From: Desulfovibrio sp.
Lineage (GTDB): Bacteria; Desulfobacterota; Desulfovibrionia; Desulfovibrionales; Desulfovibrionaceae
Reading direction: 5' to 3'
Length of the DNA stretch: 64,000 bases
Assembly (NCBI GenBank): GCA_016218665.1
Contig: JACRDI010000042.1
Coordinates: 1 to 64,000 of the forward strand
The notes beneath the pieces were generated by a model. It had not been told where the DNA came from. It did no database searches and saw only the letters and a list, made by a program, of their open reading frames with translations. How positions within the stretch are numbered: the stretch's first letter is position 1; every line of letters starts with the position of its first letter. This document shows, in pieces, positions 11,001-17,929 of this stretch. A program made the position numbers and the translations under genes.

Positions 11001-13404
11001 CGCTGAAGACGAAGGTGTCGCTGCCGCTTCCGCCGTCAAGGAAGTCGGCGCCCTTGCCGCCCTCGATGGTGTCGTTTCCATCGCCGCCGTTTATGGAGTC
11101 GTTTCCGTCTCCGCCGTAGATGGTGTCGTTGCCCGCCCGGGCGTCTATGGTGTCGTTGCCTGCGCCGCCGTAGATGACGTTGGCCTGGGAGTCGCCGTAG
11201 ATGTCGTCGGCATAGCCGGAGCCGGTGATGTTCTCGATGCTGGAGAGGGTGTCCTCGCCGCCCATGCCGTCCATGGCGGCCCCGTCGTCCAGGGCCACGA
11301 GTATGCCCCCGGTGGAGGCGCTGTAGTCGGCCGTATCGTTGCCGGCTCCCCCCACCATGCTGTCGTTTCCGGCACCGCCGACGAAGGTGTCGTTGTCGTT
11401 GCCGCCGACGAGGGTGTCGTTTCCGGCGTCGCCGCTCAGGTAGTTGTTGCCGCCGCCGCCGTCGATGGAGTCGTTGCCGGCCCCGCCGAAGATGGTGTCG
11501 CCCATGTGGCCGCCGATGAGGGTGTCGTTGCCCTGGCCGCCGATGATGGAGAACGCGCCGTCCACTGCCTGGGAGCCGTCGAAAAAGAGGGTGTTGGCCG
11601 TGGTGGAAACGCCCACCGCGTGCCCGTCCAGGGTGAACACCCCGCCGATGGCGCCCCATTCCGTGGAGCCGAAGGTGCCATTGGGCGGAAACACGATGTT
11701 GGTCACAGCGTCGCCCAGGATGACCTTTTCCACGCCAGTGGTGGTGTCGAGGTCGTTGGTGCCCGCGCCGTTGTCGGTGAAGTAGAGGGTGTCCGTGCCG
11801 GTTCCGGCGCTGATGGTGTCGTTGCCGTCGGTGTTGTTCAGGGCGGTGCCCATGAAGATGGCGTCGTTGCCCTGGCCCGTGGTCACCAGGTCCACGCCGG
11901 TGCCGGGGTCCACCAGCACGGCCTGGGGCCCGCCGGAGATGGTGTCGTTTCCGGCCCCGCCGTAGAGCGAATCCACGCCGCCGCCGCCGACGATCATGTC
12001 GTCGCCGTCGCCGCCCTGCAGGTTGTTGGCGTTGCTGTCGCCCATGATGTAGTCGTCGTGGCTGGTGCCGATGACGTTGACCACGCCGGGGTCGATGGAA
12101 ACATACTGGCAACTGTCTCCGAACGACACATACATGTGGCTGTTCAAATCCACCATTGCCCCGCTCTTGAGGGAGGAAAGATCCAGGGTGGTGACGGTGG
12201 TGTGCGTGCCGCCGTTGTCGGTGTTCTGGTAGTCGTTCTGGGTGTCGATGGGCTTGGTGCCCTGGGCCTGGTCGGAGACGATGACCGTGCCCGTGCCGGT
12301 CTGTGTGGAGCCGCCGGACGGGGTGACGGTGACGGTGGTGACCGTTTGCCCCGAGGAATTGGTGCTGGTGGAAAAACTGATGATGGTGCCGGGGGTGAGG
12401 GTGACGGTGTTGGACTGGTTCGCCGCATCCTGGGCGGCCTTGAGGGCGGCCTCCTGCGCGGCCTTGGCGGCCTCGGCCAGGGCCAGGGCCTGCTGCGCGG
12501 CGAAGGCTTCGGCCTGGGCCTTGGCGGCCAGCTCCGCCGCGGCCTTGGCCTCTGCCGCGGCCTTTGCCGCCGCTTCCGCGGCCGCCTTGGCTGCCGCGTC
12601 GGCCGCGGCCTTGGCCGCCGGATCGCCCGAGGCGGCGGCTTCCGCGGCCGCCTTGGCCGCCGCTTCCGCCGCGGCCTTTGCCGCCGCCGCAGCGGCCGCC
12701 TTGGCCTGGGCGTCGGCCGTGGCCTTGTTGGCCGCGTCCTGGGCGGCCTGGGTCTTGGGATCGGGCTGGCCCTGCTTGCCCTGGCCGGAGAGGGTGTCCT
12801 GGGGAACGTTGCCTTGCTGCAGGTTCGTGGTGGTGAGGGCCTGGAAGTACTTGAACTCCTGCGGGGTCATGACCATGACCGGCCCCGCGCCGAACTTGCT
12901 CACGTCGACCTTGACGCCCGCCTGGGACAGGACCTGGAAGGCCCCGCCCCCCAGGGGCTGCACGATGACGGGCTTGCCGTCGAAGACCATGACCAGGTGG
13001 CTCTCGCCGGCGTCGCCCTGGCCGGGGGGCGGCACCTTGTGCGCCGTCTCCGTGCCTCGGATGCCGATGGTGGCCAGCGGGCTCTGCATCTTGAAGGATT
13101 CGGGGTTCTGCTTGACGATCTCGCCGGTGACGGCGCGGAAGGTGCCCTGGGCCATCTTGAACAGCGCCTGGCCCGAGCCCTTGGAGGCGTCGTAGACGTA
13201 CTGGTCGAGGCTGACCTTGGAGCCTTCGCCCACGTTCAGCACGGTCTTGTCGAGGAACTGGATGGAGCCGGCCGAGCCCTTGGCGGTGCTGACGGTATCG
13301 CCCTTGAACACCGGGCTGCCCATGGCGAGCGTGCGGGTGCCCTCGGGGCCGACGGCCGTGACGTTGCCCTGTATCGCCTTTGCGGAGCCGATTTCCTGCG
13401 CCAT
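8032..13404 (-). CDS. giant FecR-domain / Ala-rich / RTX calcium-binding repeat protein
   Basis: A 1,790-residue, probably type I-secreted surface or extracellular protein. Residues 1-180 form a FecR-like beta domain (GDTVSTAKGSAGSIQFLDKT, then MQSPLATIGIRGTET). Residues 219-330 are an Ala/Lys/Glu-rich helical stretch of AAKAAAEA-type repeats. From about residue 440 to the end there are many blocks of GGxGxDxxxx nonapeptides, which bind Ca2+ in a beta-roll. A module containing DTYGxxDxV...IExLILN recurs three times between RTX blocks. The C terminus (TDFAPGTDKIEL onward, free of Cys) resembles an uncleaved type I secretion signal. Start at ATG 13402-13404 with GAGGAG upstream; an in-frame upstream start has no such site. 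No secretion genes lie nearby. Confidence 0.88.
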   Translation of the reverse strand: MAQEIGSAKAIQGNVTAVGPEGTRTLAMGSPVFKGDTVSTAKGSAGSIQFLDKTVLNVGEGSKVSLDQYVYDASKGSGQALFKMAQGTFRAVTGEIVKQNPESFKMQSPLATIGIRGTETAHKVPPPGQGDAGESHLVMVFDGKPVIVQPLGGGAFQVLSQAGVKVDVSKFGAGPVMVMTPQEFKYFQALTTTNLQQGNVPQDTLSGQGKQGQPDPKTQAAQDAANKATADAQAKAAAAAAAKAAAEAAAKAAAEAAASGDPAAKAAADAAAKAAAEAAAKAAAEAKAAAELAAKAQAEAFAAQQALALAEAAKAAQEAALKAAQDAANQSNTVTLTPGTIISFSTSTNSSGQTVTTVTVTPSGGSTQTGTGTVIVSDQAQGTKPIDTQNDYQNTDNGGTHTTVTTLDLSSLKSGAMVDLNSHMYVSFGDSCQYVSIDPGVVNVIGTSHDDYIMGDSNANNLQGGDGDDMIVGGGGVDSLYGGAGNDTISGGPQAVLVDPGTGVDLVTTGQGNDAIFMGTALNNTDGNDTISAGTGTDTLYFTDNGAGTNDLDTTTGVEKVILGDAVTNIVFPPNGTFGSTEWGAIGGVFTLDGHAVGVSTTANTLFFDGSQAVDGAFSIIGGQGNDTLIGGHMGDTIFGGAGNDSIDGGGGNNYLSGDAGNDTLVGGNDNDTFVGGAGNDSMVGGAGNDTADYSASTGGILVALDDGAAMDGMGGEDTLSSIENITGSGYADDIYGDSQANVIYGGAGNDTIDARAGNDTIYGGDGNDSINGGDGNDTIEGGKGADFLDGGSGSDTFVFSAGDIDAAKTLVADSSDTVLAVGSVDFRGAGANLHGFGCVELYSSGSTTTFTRPQLDELTSIVFHGDGGTTNQTLQVYLDTTNTVVDASTSALSGQLAGDVLKYFGSSAADYIKGTSWADYMVGGAGNDTLIGGNDTTPGAADTLSYAEETGTYNGGGITATYTGSTTIVDTYGTTDTVSGFEHIIGTAHADTIILNSNSPVSSLEEITMGDDAGVVDTIIASQDANLAFNASSTPLHVYGLDKLAFDTSGGSVSVTVQAADANDKYWVLDNTGSSTATLVLYGSNTHDIDISHFTAGTGWDDTRDSIIIDGSTTADTIVGSFGKDFIDGRAGDDSLSGGGGNDTIVGGNGADTIDGGAGTDILHYGQESGTSAITIANGTDYATITDTYGASDHVKGIETLILNDANYSSGPFTSTVLTDGLLGNLMSAGASTLTIDASNLSGTHVINVDGNSISAHSLVLIGGNGYDSMSGGLGDSLTGGSGNDTLVGGLGDDTLTGGDGEDVFRVADNIHSETRDYIYGGAGTDTLDLSTSIFGWEVAFGDNLAKGSDGVTDYDLNAISSIERVIGSAQADFFYLSNQADYADGGAGNDTIIGGAGNDTLDGGAGTDFLDYAYTDNAVNVNLATGVVSNDGYGDVDLVSNFEQVRGSAYDDSIVGGTAAETIIGGAGNDTLDGGGGVNTVSYETSNTGATVNLSAGTASNDGKGGHDILSNFSNIIGSAHNDNLTGDDTNNVFVGGNGDDTIHGGGGTDTIDYSHESGTNAIQIFHDGDWAINDTYGTTDVVTSIEKLILNNANYSSGIYGSALGDSVFQGLTGMSSGTFTIDGSALTSGHALNIDASAVTSSFNLVEIGGASADTLKGGAGNDTLFGNGGADTLTGGSGTDIFHFSSSGTGAHITDFAPGTDKIELNVVGTEFSAMAGGWEFTTVSNGGHSGTHATATLTYDTGDHVLYYDADGTGTGHAAAAVVHIANAATITASDITTAIANPH
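12415..12750 (-). repeat. in-frame Ala-rich helical repeat tract of the RTX protein
   Basis: This DNA encodes residues 219-330, made of imperfect repeats of AAKAAAEA and AAKAAADA using GCC/GCG/GCA Ala codons. On the other strand it appears as a run of CTTGGCGGCC and TTCCGCGGCC units. It has the periodicity of a long single alpha helix or coiled coil. Confidence 0.8.
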
Positions 13405-13481
13405 GGGGCACTCTCCTCGTTCGCTGACGGGAGGCGGCGCGTGAGGAGGGGGGACGCCGCGCACACCTGTCCTGAATCTAT

Positions 13482-13522
13482 CTCATACGTGAATACGTAT
13501 CAGGACGGCAAGCGTGCGTCAA
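13482..13522 (-). promoter_or_regulatory. putative promoter with operator-like palindrome upstream of the RTX gene
   Basis: On the minus strand TTGACG (13517-13522) is followed after 17 bases by TACGTA (13494-13499), a weak -10 match. The -10 region lies inside an inverted repeat, ATACGT (85-90) and ACGTAT (95-100 of the 13400 block) with a 4-base centre, extended by one further base pair after a mismatch. The start codon is about 90 bases downstream. The palindrome is seen directly; promoter function is inferred. Confidence 0.35.
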
Positions 13523-13553
13523 TGCGGCAGGACAAAAACAGCGTACTGGCGGG

Positions 13554-14183
13554 CTAGTCCTTCTTCGTGGACTTCTTGGACTTTTTTGCCGGCTTGACCT
13601 CGGCCTTTGCGGAAACCTTGGGCTCCTTCTTGGCGGCCTTGGTCTTCTTGCCCTTCTCGGCCACCACGGGTTCCTTGGCGGCCTCCCGGCCCTTCTTGAC
13701 CTTCTTCACGGCCTTGCCCTTCTCCTTGGCGCCGTCGCTCTTGGCCTTGCGCTTCGGCAGCGACTCGTACAGCGGGGTTTTGCCAACGCCCAGGAAGCCG
13801 GGGTGCACGCCCAGCTCTCCGGCCGCCTGCCCCCAGGACTTGCCCTCCTTGCGCAGGCCCTCCACCTGGGCGGGAGAGACCCCCGCCACGTGGGCCAGGG
13901 CCTCGGTGCGGGTGCGCTCCACGCGCTCCTCCGAGGCGTTGAGGGCCTCCTCGGCCTTCTGGGCGGCCTCGCGGCCGTTCTTGCGCGATTTCCAGGCCTC
14001 GTCGCGCAGGCGGGCGTTTTCCTCAAGCACGGCGTCCATGCGCTTGAGCACGGCGTCGTCGTTCACGGCCAGGGCCTGGCCGGGCAGGGCGAAAAGCCCC
14101 AGCAGCAGGGCCGCGGCGCCCGCGCGGGCAAGGGTTTTGAGGGGGGACATGGTCTTGGCGGTGAGCCGGGGAAGTGCCGTCAT
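13554..14183 (-). CDS. secreted Lys/Ala-rich hypothetical protein
   Basis: A 209-residue protein of unknown function. It begins with a signal-peptide-like region (LARAGAAALLLGLFALPGQALA, about residues 18-39). A helical, charged middle part follows (about residues 40-110). The segment GVSPAQVEGLRKEGKSWGQAAGELGVHPGFLG is next. The C-terminal 80 residues are almost wholly Lys, Ala, Glu, Pro and Val, resembling histone H1-like tails. The ATG at 14181-14183 overlaps the upstream stop (ATGA). A second in-frame ATG at codon 12 could also serve. The Lys-rich tail could bind polyanions, but that is a guess from composition. Confidence 0.75.
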   Translation of the reverse strand: MTALPRLTAKTMSPLKTLARAGAAALLLGLFALPGQALAVNDDAVLKRMDAVLEENARLRDEAWKSRKNGREAAQKAEEALNASEERVERTRTEALAHVAGVSPAQVEGLRKEGKSWGQAAGELGVHPGFLGVGKTPLYESLPKRKAKSDGAKEKGKAVKKVKKGREAAKEPVVAEKGKKTKAAKKEPKVSAKAEVKPAKKSKKSTKKD

Positions 14184-15436
14184 GGTTTCTCTCCGCTTGC
14201 AGCGCCGGCGTTCCCGGCGGGGTTGTGTTGCGTGGTGGACTGGTCCGCCGGGCGGGCCCGGTGCGCGGCCGAGGCCAGGGCCAGCGCGAGGGCTCCCGCA
14301 GTGGCGGGGATGTGCAGCGCGGGCGTCAGGGCCGCGCCGACAACGAGCGGGGCCAGAAGCCCCAGGCCGAAGCGCCCGCGCCCGCGCCAGGCGCAGAATC
14401 CGGCCGCGGCCAGCACGGCCAGCGGGCCGCCTATTCCCCATCCGGCCAGCAGGCGCAGGCCGGAGGAGGGCATGTCGAAGGAGTACACGGGCAGCCCCTG
14501 GGACTCCTCGTCCCACAGCAGGCCCTGGAATTCGGGCATGGCCAGGGCCATGGGCTGGTCCAGCGGCAGGCCGGTGAGGAGGGCCGAGGGCTCCTGGCGC
14601 AGGGCCTCCATGGTGGCGGCGTAGTGCCAGGGCAGGCCCAGCTCGTCGCCGCCGGAAAGCTGCGGCAGGGGCAGCGTCAGGGACATCCACGCGACCAGCA
14701 GGCAGCTCAAGGCCAGGGTCAGGCGCTGGCGGAAGGGGCCTTGCTCCAGCAGCAGGAGCATGACCGCGGCGGCGGCCAGGCCCGGGCGGGAGAATCCGGC
14801 CAGCAGCCCGGCCAGGATGAGCCAGCGGGCCAGGCGCGGGTGCCCCGGCCTGGGCTCGTCGTCCAGGGTGGCGGCCAGCCCCAGGCAGAGCAGGAAGGCC
14901 AGCAGGTCGGCCGTGCCGGCGCTTTCGCCGAAGAGATAGCCCCCGCCGAGCACCACGCTGCGGGCCATGATGGCCGTGAGCAGAAAGTCGAGCACCACCA
15001 GCGCGCCCAGGGCCGCGCCCGCGTGGGCCAGGCTGCGCCGTTCCGGCGCGCCGAAGCTCCAGGCCCACAGCCCGGCGAAGAGCGCCAGGGCGGGCAGGCG
15101 CAGGTCCGCCAGCAGGGGGGCCAGCTGGGGGGCGTCTTCCAGGATTGGGCCCAGCCAGCGGGCCAGCAGCCAGGCCGCGGCGGCCATGCCCAGACCGGCG
15201 GCGGCCAGGGGCCAGGCGGGCTTTTGGGCGCCGGCGCGCGACCGTCCCGCGAGCCAGAGGCTTGCGGCCAGGGCCAGGCCGGAGAGGGCCAGCCACGGGG
15301 CCAGGCCGCGCATGCCGAAGGGCTGGAAGGCCTCGGGCCGGCCGGCGAGCTTGCCCGCCAGCACTGCCAGGGGCGCGGCCACAAAGGCCGCGAAGAGCGG
15401 CAGCGGCGCCATCAGGCGCGTCAGGCGTCCGGTCAT
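14180..15436 (-). CDS. polytopic membrane protein, possibly O-antigen ligase/polymerase-like
   Basis: A 418-residue protein with about ten to twelve hydrophobic segments and a longer polar loop around residues 255-320 (SGGDELGLPWHYAATMEALRQ...). A large periplasmic loop late in the chain and a FSRPGLAAAAV segment recall WaaL/Wzy-type O-antigen enzymes, but no diagnostic motif was recognised. The start was placed at ATG 15434-15436, though a TTG ten codons upstream is possible. It is translationally coupled (ATGA) to the secreted Lys-rich gene, so the two may act together at the envelope. Confidence 0.6.
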   Translation of the reverse strand: MTGRLTRLMAPLPLFAAFVAAPLAVLAGKLAGRPEAFQPFGMRGLAPWLALSGLALAASLWLAGRSRAGAQKPAWPLAAAGLGMAAAAWLLARWLGPILEDAPQLAPLLADLRLPALALFAGLWAWSFGAPERRSLAHAGAALGALVVLDFLLTAIMARSVVLGGGYLFGESAGTADLLAFLLCLGLAATLDDEPRPGHPRLARWLILAGLLAGFSRPGLAAAAVMLLLLEQGPFRQRLTLALSCLLVAWMSLTLPLPQLSGGDELGLPWHYAATMEALRQEPSALLTGLPLDQPMALAMPEFQGLLWDEESQGLPVYSFDMPSSGLRLLAGWGIGGPLAVLAAAGFCAWRGRGRFGLGLLAPLVVGAALTPALHIPATAGALALALASAAHRARPADQSTTQHNPAGNAGAASGEKP

Positions 15437-15625
15437 GGGCGGCCCTCGGGGCGGGCCGGCGGACAAGCCGGGGTGCGGCTCGTGCGGGTGTGCGTCGTGC
15501 GGTCGGCGTGTGGCATGGGCCTTCGGTCCCTCGTCAGCGGGGAGGTGTCCCCGAAAGGGCGCATAGCGCGTTCCGGCCTCGGGGTAAAGGCCGCAGCCGC
15601 GCCCCGGCCGCCGAGGGCGGAACCG

Positions 15626-17590
15626 CTAGAGCTCCACCTGGGTGCCCAGCTCCACCACGCGTCCCGGCGGGATGCCGAAGAAGGTGGTGGCGTTCCAGGC
15701 GTTGCGCGACATGAAGGCGAAGAGGCTCTTGCGCCAGCGCATGATGCGCGAGGGCCCCGTGGTGAGCAGGCTTTCGCGTCCCAGGAAGAAGCTGGTGGTC
15801 TGCATGTCCAGCAGCAGGCCGTGGGGGCGCGCCAGGCGCATGATCTCCGGCACCTTCGGGGTCTGCATGAAGCCGTAGCGGGCGATGACCCGGAAGAACC
15901 CGTGGCCAAGGCTGGTCACGGTGAGGCGCTCCTTGGCCGGAACGAAGGGCGTGTCGGTGGAGATGATGGACAGGAGCAGCACCTGCTCGTGCAGCACCTT
16001 GCTGTGCTTGTAGTAGTGCAGCAGGGTGATGGGCGTGCCCGTGGGCGAGACGGACATGAACACCCCCGTGCCGCTGATGCGCACCGGGGGCTTGCCCGCC
16101 ACCAGGCTGTTCAGGAACAGGTCCAGCGGCAGGCCCATGGAGCGGAACTGCTCGCCGATGGCGGCCTTGCCGTCGCGCCAGGTGGCCATGGCCACCATGA
16201 TGAGGGCGGCCACGGTGAGGGTGAACCAGCCGCCGTCCAGGATCTTGAGCAGGTTGGAGCCCAGGTAGGCCACGTCGAACACCAGGAACAGGGCGATGAG
16301 CGGGGCGGTCTTCCACATGGGCCAGCGCCACAGGGTGTGCACCACGTAGAAGAAGATCACCGAGGTGATGGCCATGGTGGCGGTGACGGCGATGCCGTAG
16401 GCCCCGGCCAGGCCGCTGGAGCTCTTGAAGGCCAGCACCAGGCCGATGCAGGCCACCATCATGGCATTGTTCACGCCGGGCAGGTAGATCTGGCCCTTGG
16501 TCTCGGCGCTGGTGTTGATGATGCGGATGCGCGGGCAGTAGCCCAGCTGCACCGCCTGCTGCGTCAGGGAGTACACGCCGGAGATCATGGCCTGGGAGGC
16601 GATGACCGTGGCCATGGTGGCCAGGGCGACCATGGGGTAGAGCAGCGCCTCCGGCACGAGGCCGAAGAAGGGGTTGAAGGCCATGTCCGGCCGGGCGAGC
16701 AGCAGCGCGCCCTGGCCGAAGTAGTTGAGCAGCAGCGCCGGCAGCACCATGGCGTACCACGACAGCCGGATGGGCCTGCGGCCGAAGTGGCCCATGTCGG
16801 CGTAGAGGGCCTCGCCGCCGGTGATGCTCAGGACCACCGAGCCCAGCACCACCAGACCGTGCATCTGGTTCTCGATGAAGAAGCGCACGGCGTAGGCCGG
16901 GTTCACCGCGGCCAGGATGCCCGGCTGCTGGGCGATGGACACCGCGCCCAGCGCGGCGATGACCGCGAACCAGACGACCATGAGCGGGCCGAAGACCTTG
17001 CCGATGCGCTCGGTGCCGTGCTTCTGCATCATGAACAGCGCCATGAGGGTGAGGCAGGTGGCGGGCAGGATGAAGGGCTCGGCCGCGTTGGTGGCCACGT
17101 TCAGGCCCTCCATGGCCGAGAGCACGGAGATGGCCGGGGTGATGATGCCGTCGCCGTAGAGCAGGGCCGCGCCGAACAGCGCCGCGCTGATGAGCAGGGC
17201 GTGGCTCTTCTTGCCCGTGCCCTCCACTGAGGACTTCACCAGGGCCAGCAGGGCGAAGATGCCGCCCTCGCCCTTGTTGTCGGCCCGCATGACGAACATG
17301 ACGTACTTGAGGCTGACCACGATGATGAGCGACCAGACGATGAGCGAGAGCACGCCCATGACGTTCACCGTGTTGAGGGCGATGGCGTGGGGGCCGTGGA
17401 AGCATTCCTTGACGGCGTAGAGGGGGCTGGTGCCGATGTCGCCGTAGACGACGCCGAGCGCGGCCAGGGCCAGGGCGAGGTTGCGCCCCTGGGCCTGGTG
17501 GCCGCCTTCGCCGTTTTCCGGGTGGGCCGGCTGGGGGCCGGGAGCGGGCGCTTCATCGGCCCGCGTGGCGGCGGTGGGCGTTTCGGACAT
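15626..17590 (-). CDS. kup: Kup-family low-affinity potassium uptake protein
   Basis: A 654-residue K+:H+ symporter of the KUP/HAK family. The N terminus carries the family signature GVVYGDIGTSPLYAVKECF (about residues 46-64), followed by about twelve membrane helices. A cytoplasmic C-terminal region of about 200 residues ends in FFGIPPGRVVELGTQVEL. The ATG at 17588-17590 is preceded by GGAGGT (17599-17604) with 8-base spacing, which fixes the start; the open frame upstream is the riboswitch region. Expression is probably controlled by the c-di-AMP riboswitch at 17636-17775, and the kimA-like transporter lies directly upstream. Confidence 0.95.
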   Translation of the reverse strand: MSETPTAATRADEAPAPGPQPAHPENGEGGHQAQGRNLALALAALGVVYGDIGTSPLYAVKECFHGPHAIALNTVNVMGVLSLIVWSLIIVVSLKYVMFVMRADNKGEGGIFALLALVKSSVEGTGKKSHALLISAALFGAALLYGDGIITPAISVLSAMEGLNVATNAAEPFILPATCLTLMALFMMQKHGTERIGKVFGPLMVVWFAVIAALGAVSIAQQPGILAAVNPAYAVRFFIENQMHGLVVLGSVVLSITGGEALYADMGHFGRRPIRLSWYAMVLPALLLNYFGQGALLLARPDMAFNPFFGLVPEALLYPMVALATMATVIASQAMISGVYSLTQQAVQLGYCPRIRIINTSAETKGQIYLPGVNNAMMVACIGLVLAFKSSSGLAGAYGIAVTATMAITSVIFFYVVHTLWRWPMWKTAPLIALFLVFDVAYLGSNLLKILDGGWFTLTVAALIMVAMATWRDGKAAIGEQFRSMGLPLDLFLNSLVAGKPPVRISGTGVFMSVSPTGTPITLLHYYKHSKVLHEQVLLLSIISTDTPFVPAKERLTVTSLGHGFFRVIARYGFMQTPKVPEIMRLARPHGLLLDMQTTSFFLGRESLLTTGPSRIMRWRKSLFAFMSRNAWNATTFFGIPPGRVVELGTQVEL

Positions 17591-17596
17591 GGGATG

Positions 17597-17644
17597 AAAC
17601 CTCCAATTGTGCACGCTGGGATAGGCCCCGGACGCCGGAGGTCT
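17597..17644 (-). promoter_or_regulatory. Shine-Dalgarno-sequestering hairpin of the kup riboswitch
   Basis: On the minus strand AGACCTCC (17637-17644), at the 3' end of the aptamer, can pair with GGAGGTTT (17597-17604), which contains the kup ribosome-binding site. The pairing has 8 positions, one of them G-U. This is the expected layout of a translational expression platform. Confidence 0.6.
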
Positions 17645-17775
17645 TTCCCTTTCGACGCCTGCGAGGTTAGCTGACGGGCTCGGGCCGAAAGGTGCCCTAC
17701 GCCGTGTTGACGGCGATGCGCCCCAGAGGGATGCGGGTCCCCCGCTCCCGGGCTGCGGCCCGGGACTTGGCGACG
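17636..17775 (-). promoter_or_regulatory. c-di-AMP riboswitch (ydaO/yuaA type) of kup
   Basis: The minus strand carries the conserved elements AGCGGGGGACCC, TGGGGCGCATC and GAGCCCGTCAGCTAACCTCG followed by CAGGCGTCGAAAGG, in ydaO-leader order. Compared with the kimA copy, the variable hairpins differ in sequence but keep pairing (CGCCGT/ACGGCG here against CGCTC/GAGCG there; GGGC/GCCC against GGAC/GTCC). Such compensatory change supports a folded RNA. ydaO RNAs are known OFF switches for K+ and osmolyte transport genes when c-di-AMP is high. Confidence 0.88.
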
Positions 17776-17778
17776 TTT

Positions 17779-17808
17779 TCTTTACCCGGCGTGCAAAGAC
17801 GGTGTCAA
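17779..17808 (-). promoter_or_regulatory. putative promoter of the kup riboswitch transcript
   Basis: Minus-strand TTGACA (17803-17808) and TAAAGA (17779-17784) are separated by 18 bases and would start transcription just before the aptamer. The kimA leader has the same arrangement. Confidence 0.6.
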
Positions 17809-17827
17809 GGCTGGCCGGAAAGCGAGA

Positions 17828-17868
17828 GGCGCCGGGCCCCTCCTGCCTGTAGGAGAAGGCCCGGCGCC
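17828..17868. terminator. strong hairpin after the kimA-like gene
   Basis: GGCGCCGGGCC (17828-17838) and GGCCCGGCGCC (17858-17868) form a perfect 11-bp stem, with a further inner CTCCT/AGGAG stem. It lies between the kimA-like stop codon and the kup promoter. The downstream minus-strand tract (CTCTCGCTTTCC) is only moderately T-rich, so it may be a terminator or a transcript-stabilising hairpin. Confidence 0.5.
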
Positions 17869-17929
17869 GGGGAATCGCCGCCACGTCCGGCTTGGAGGAG
17901 GGGCGGGCGGCGTTCCTTGCGCTGGAAAG

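Noticed and set aside
8035-13557. An open frame of about 1,840 codons on the plus strand opposite the RTX gene
   Set aside because: It mirrors the repeated GGC/GAC codon pattern of the RTX repeats on the other strand and encodes Val/Gly/Asp-rich sequence without any domain or ribosome-binding site.
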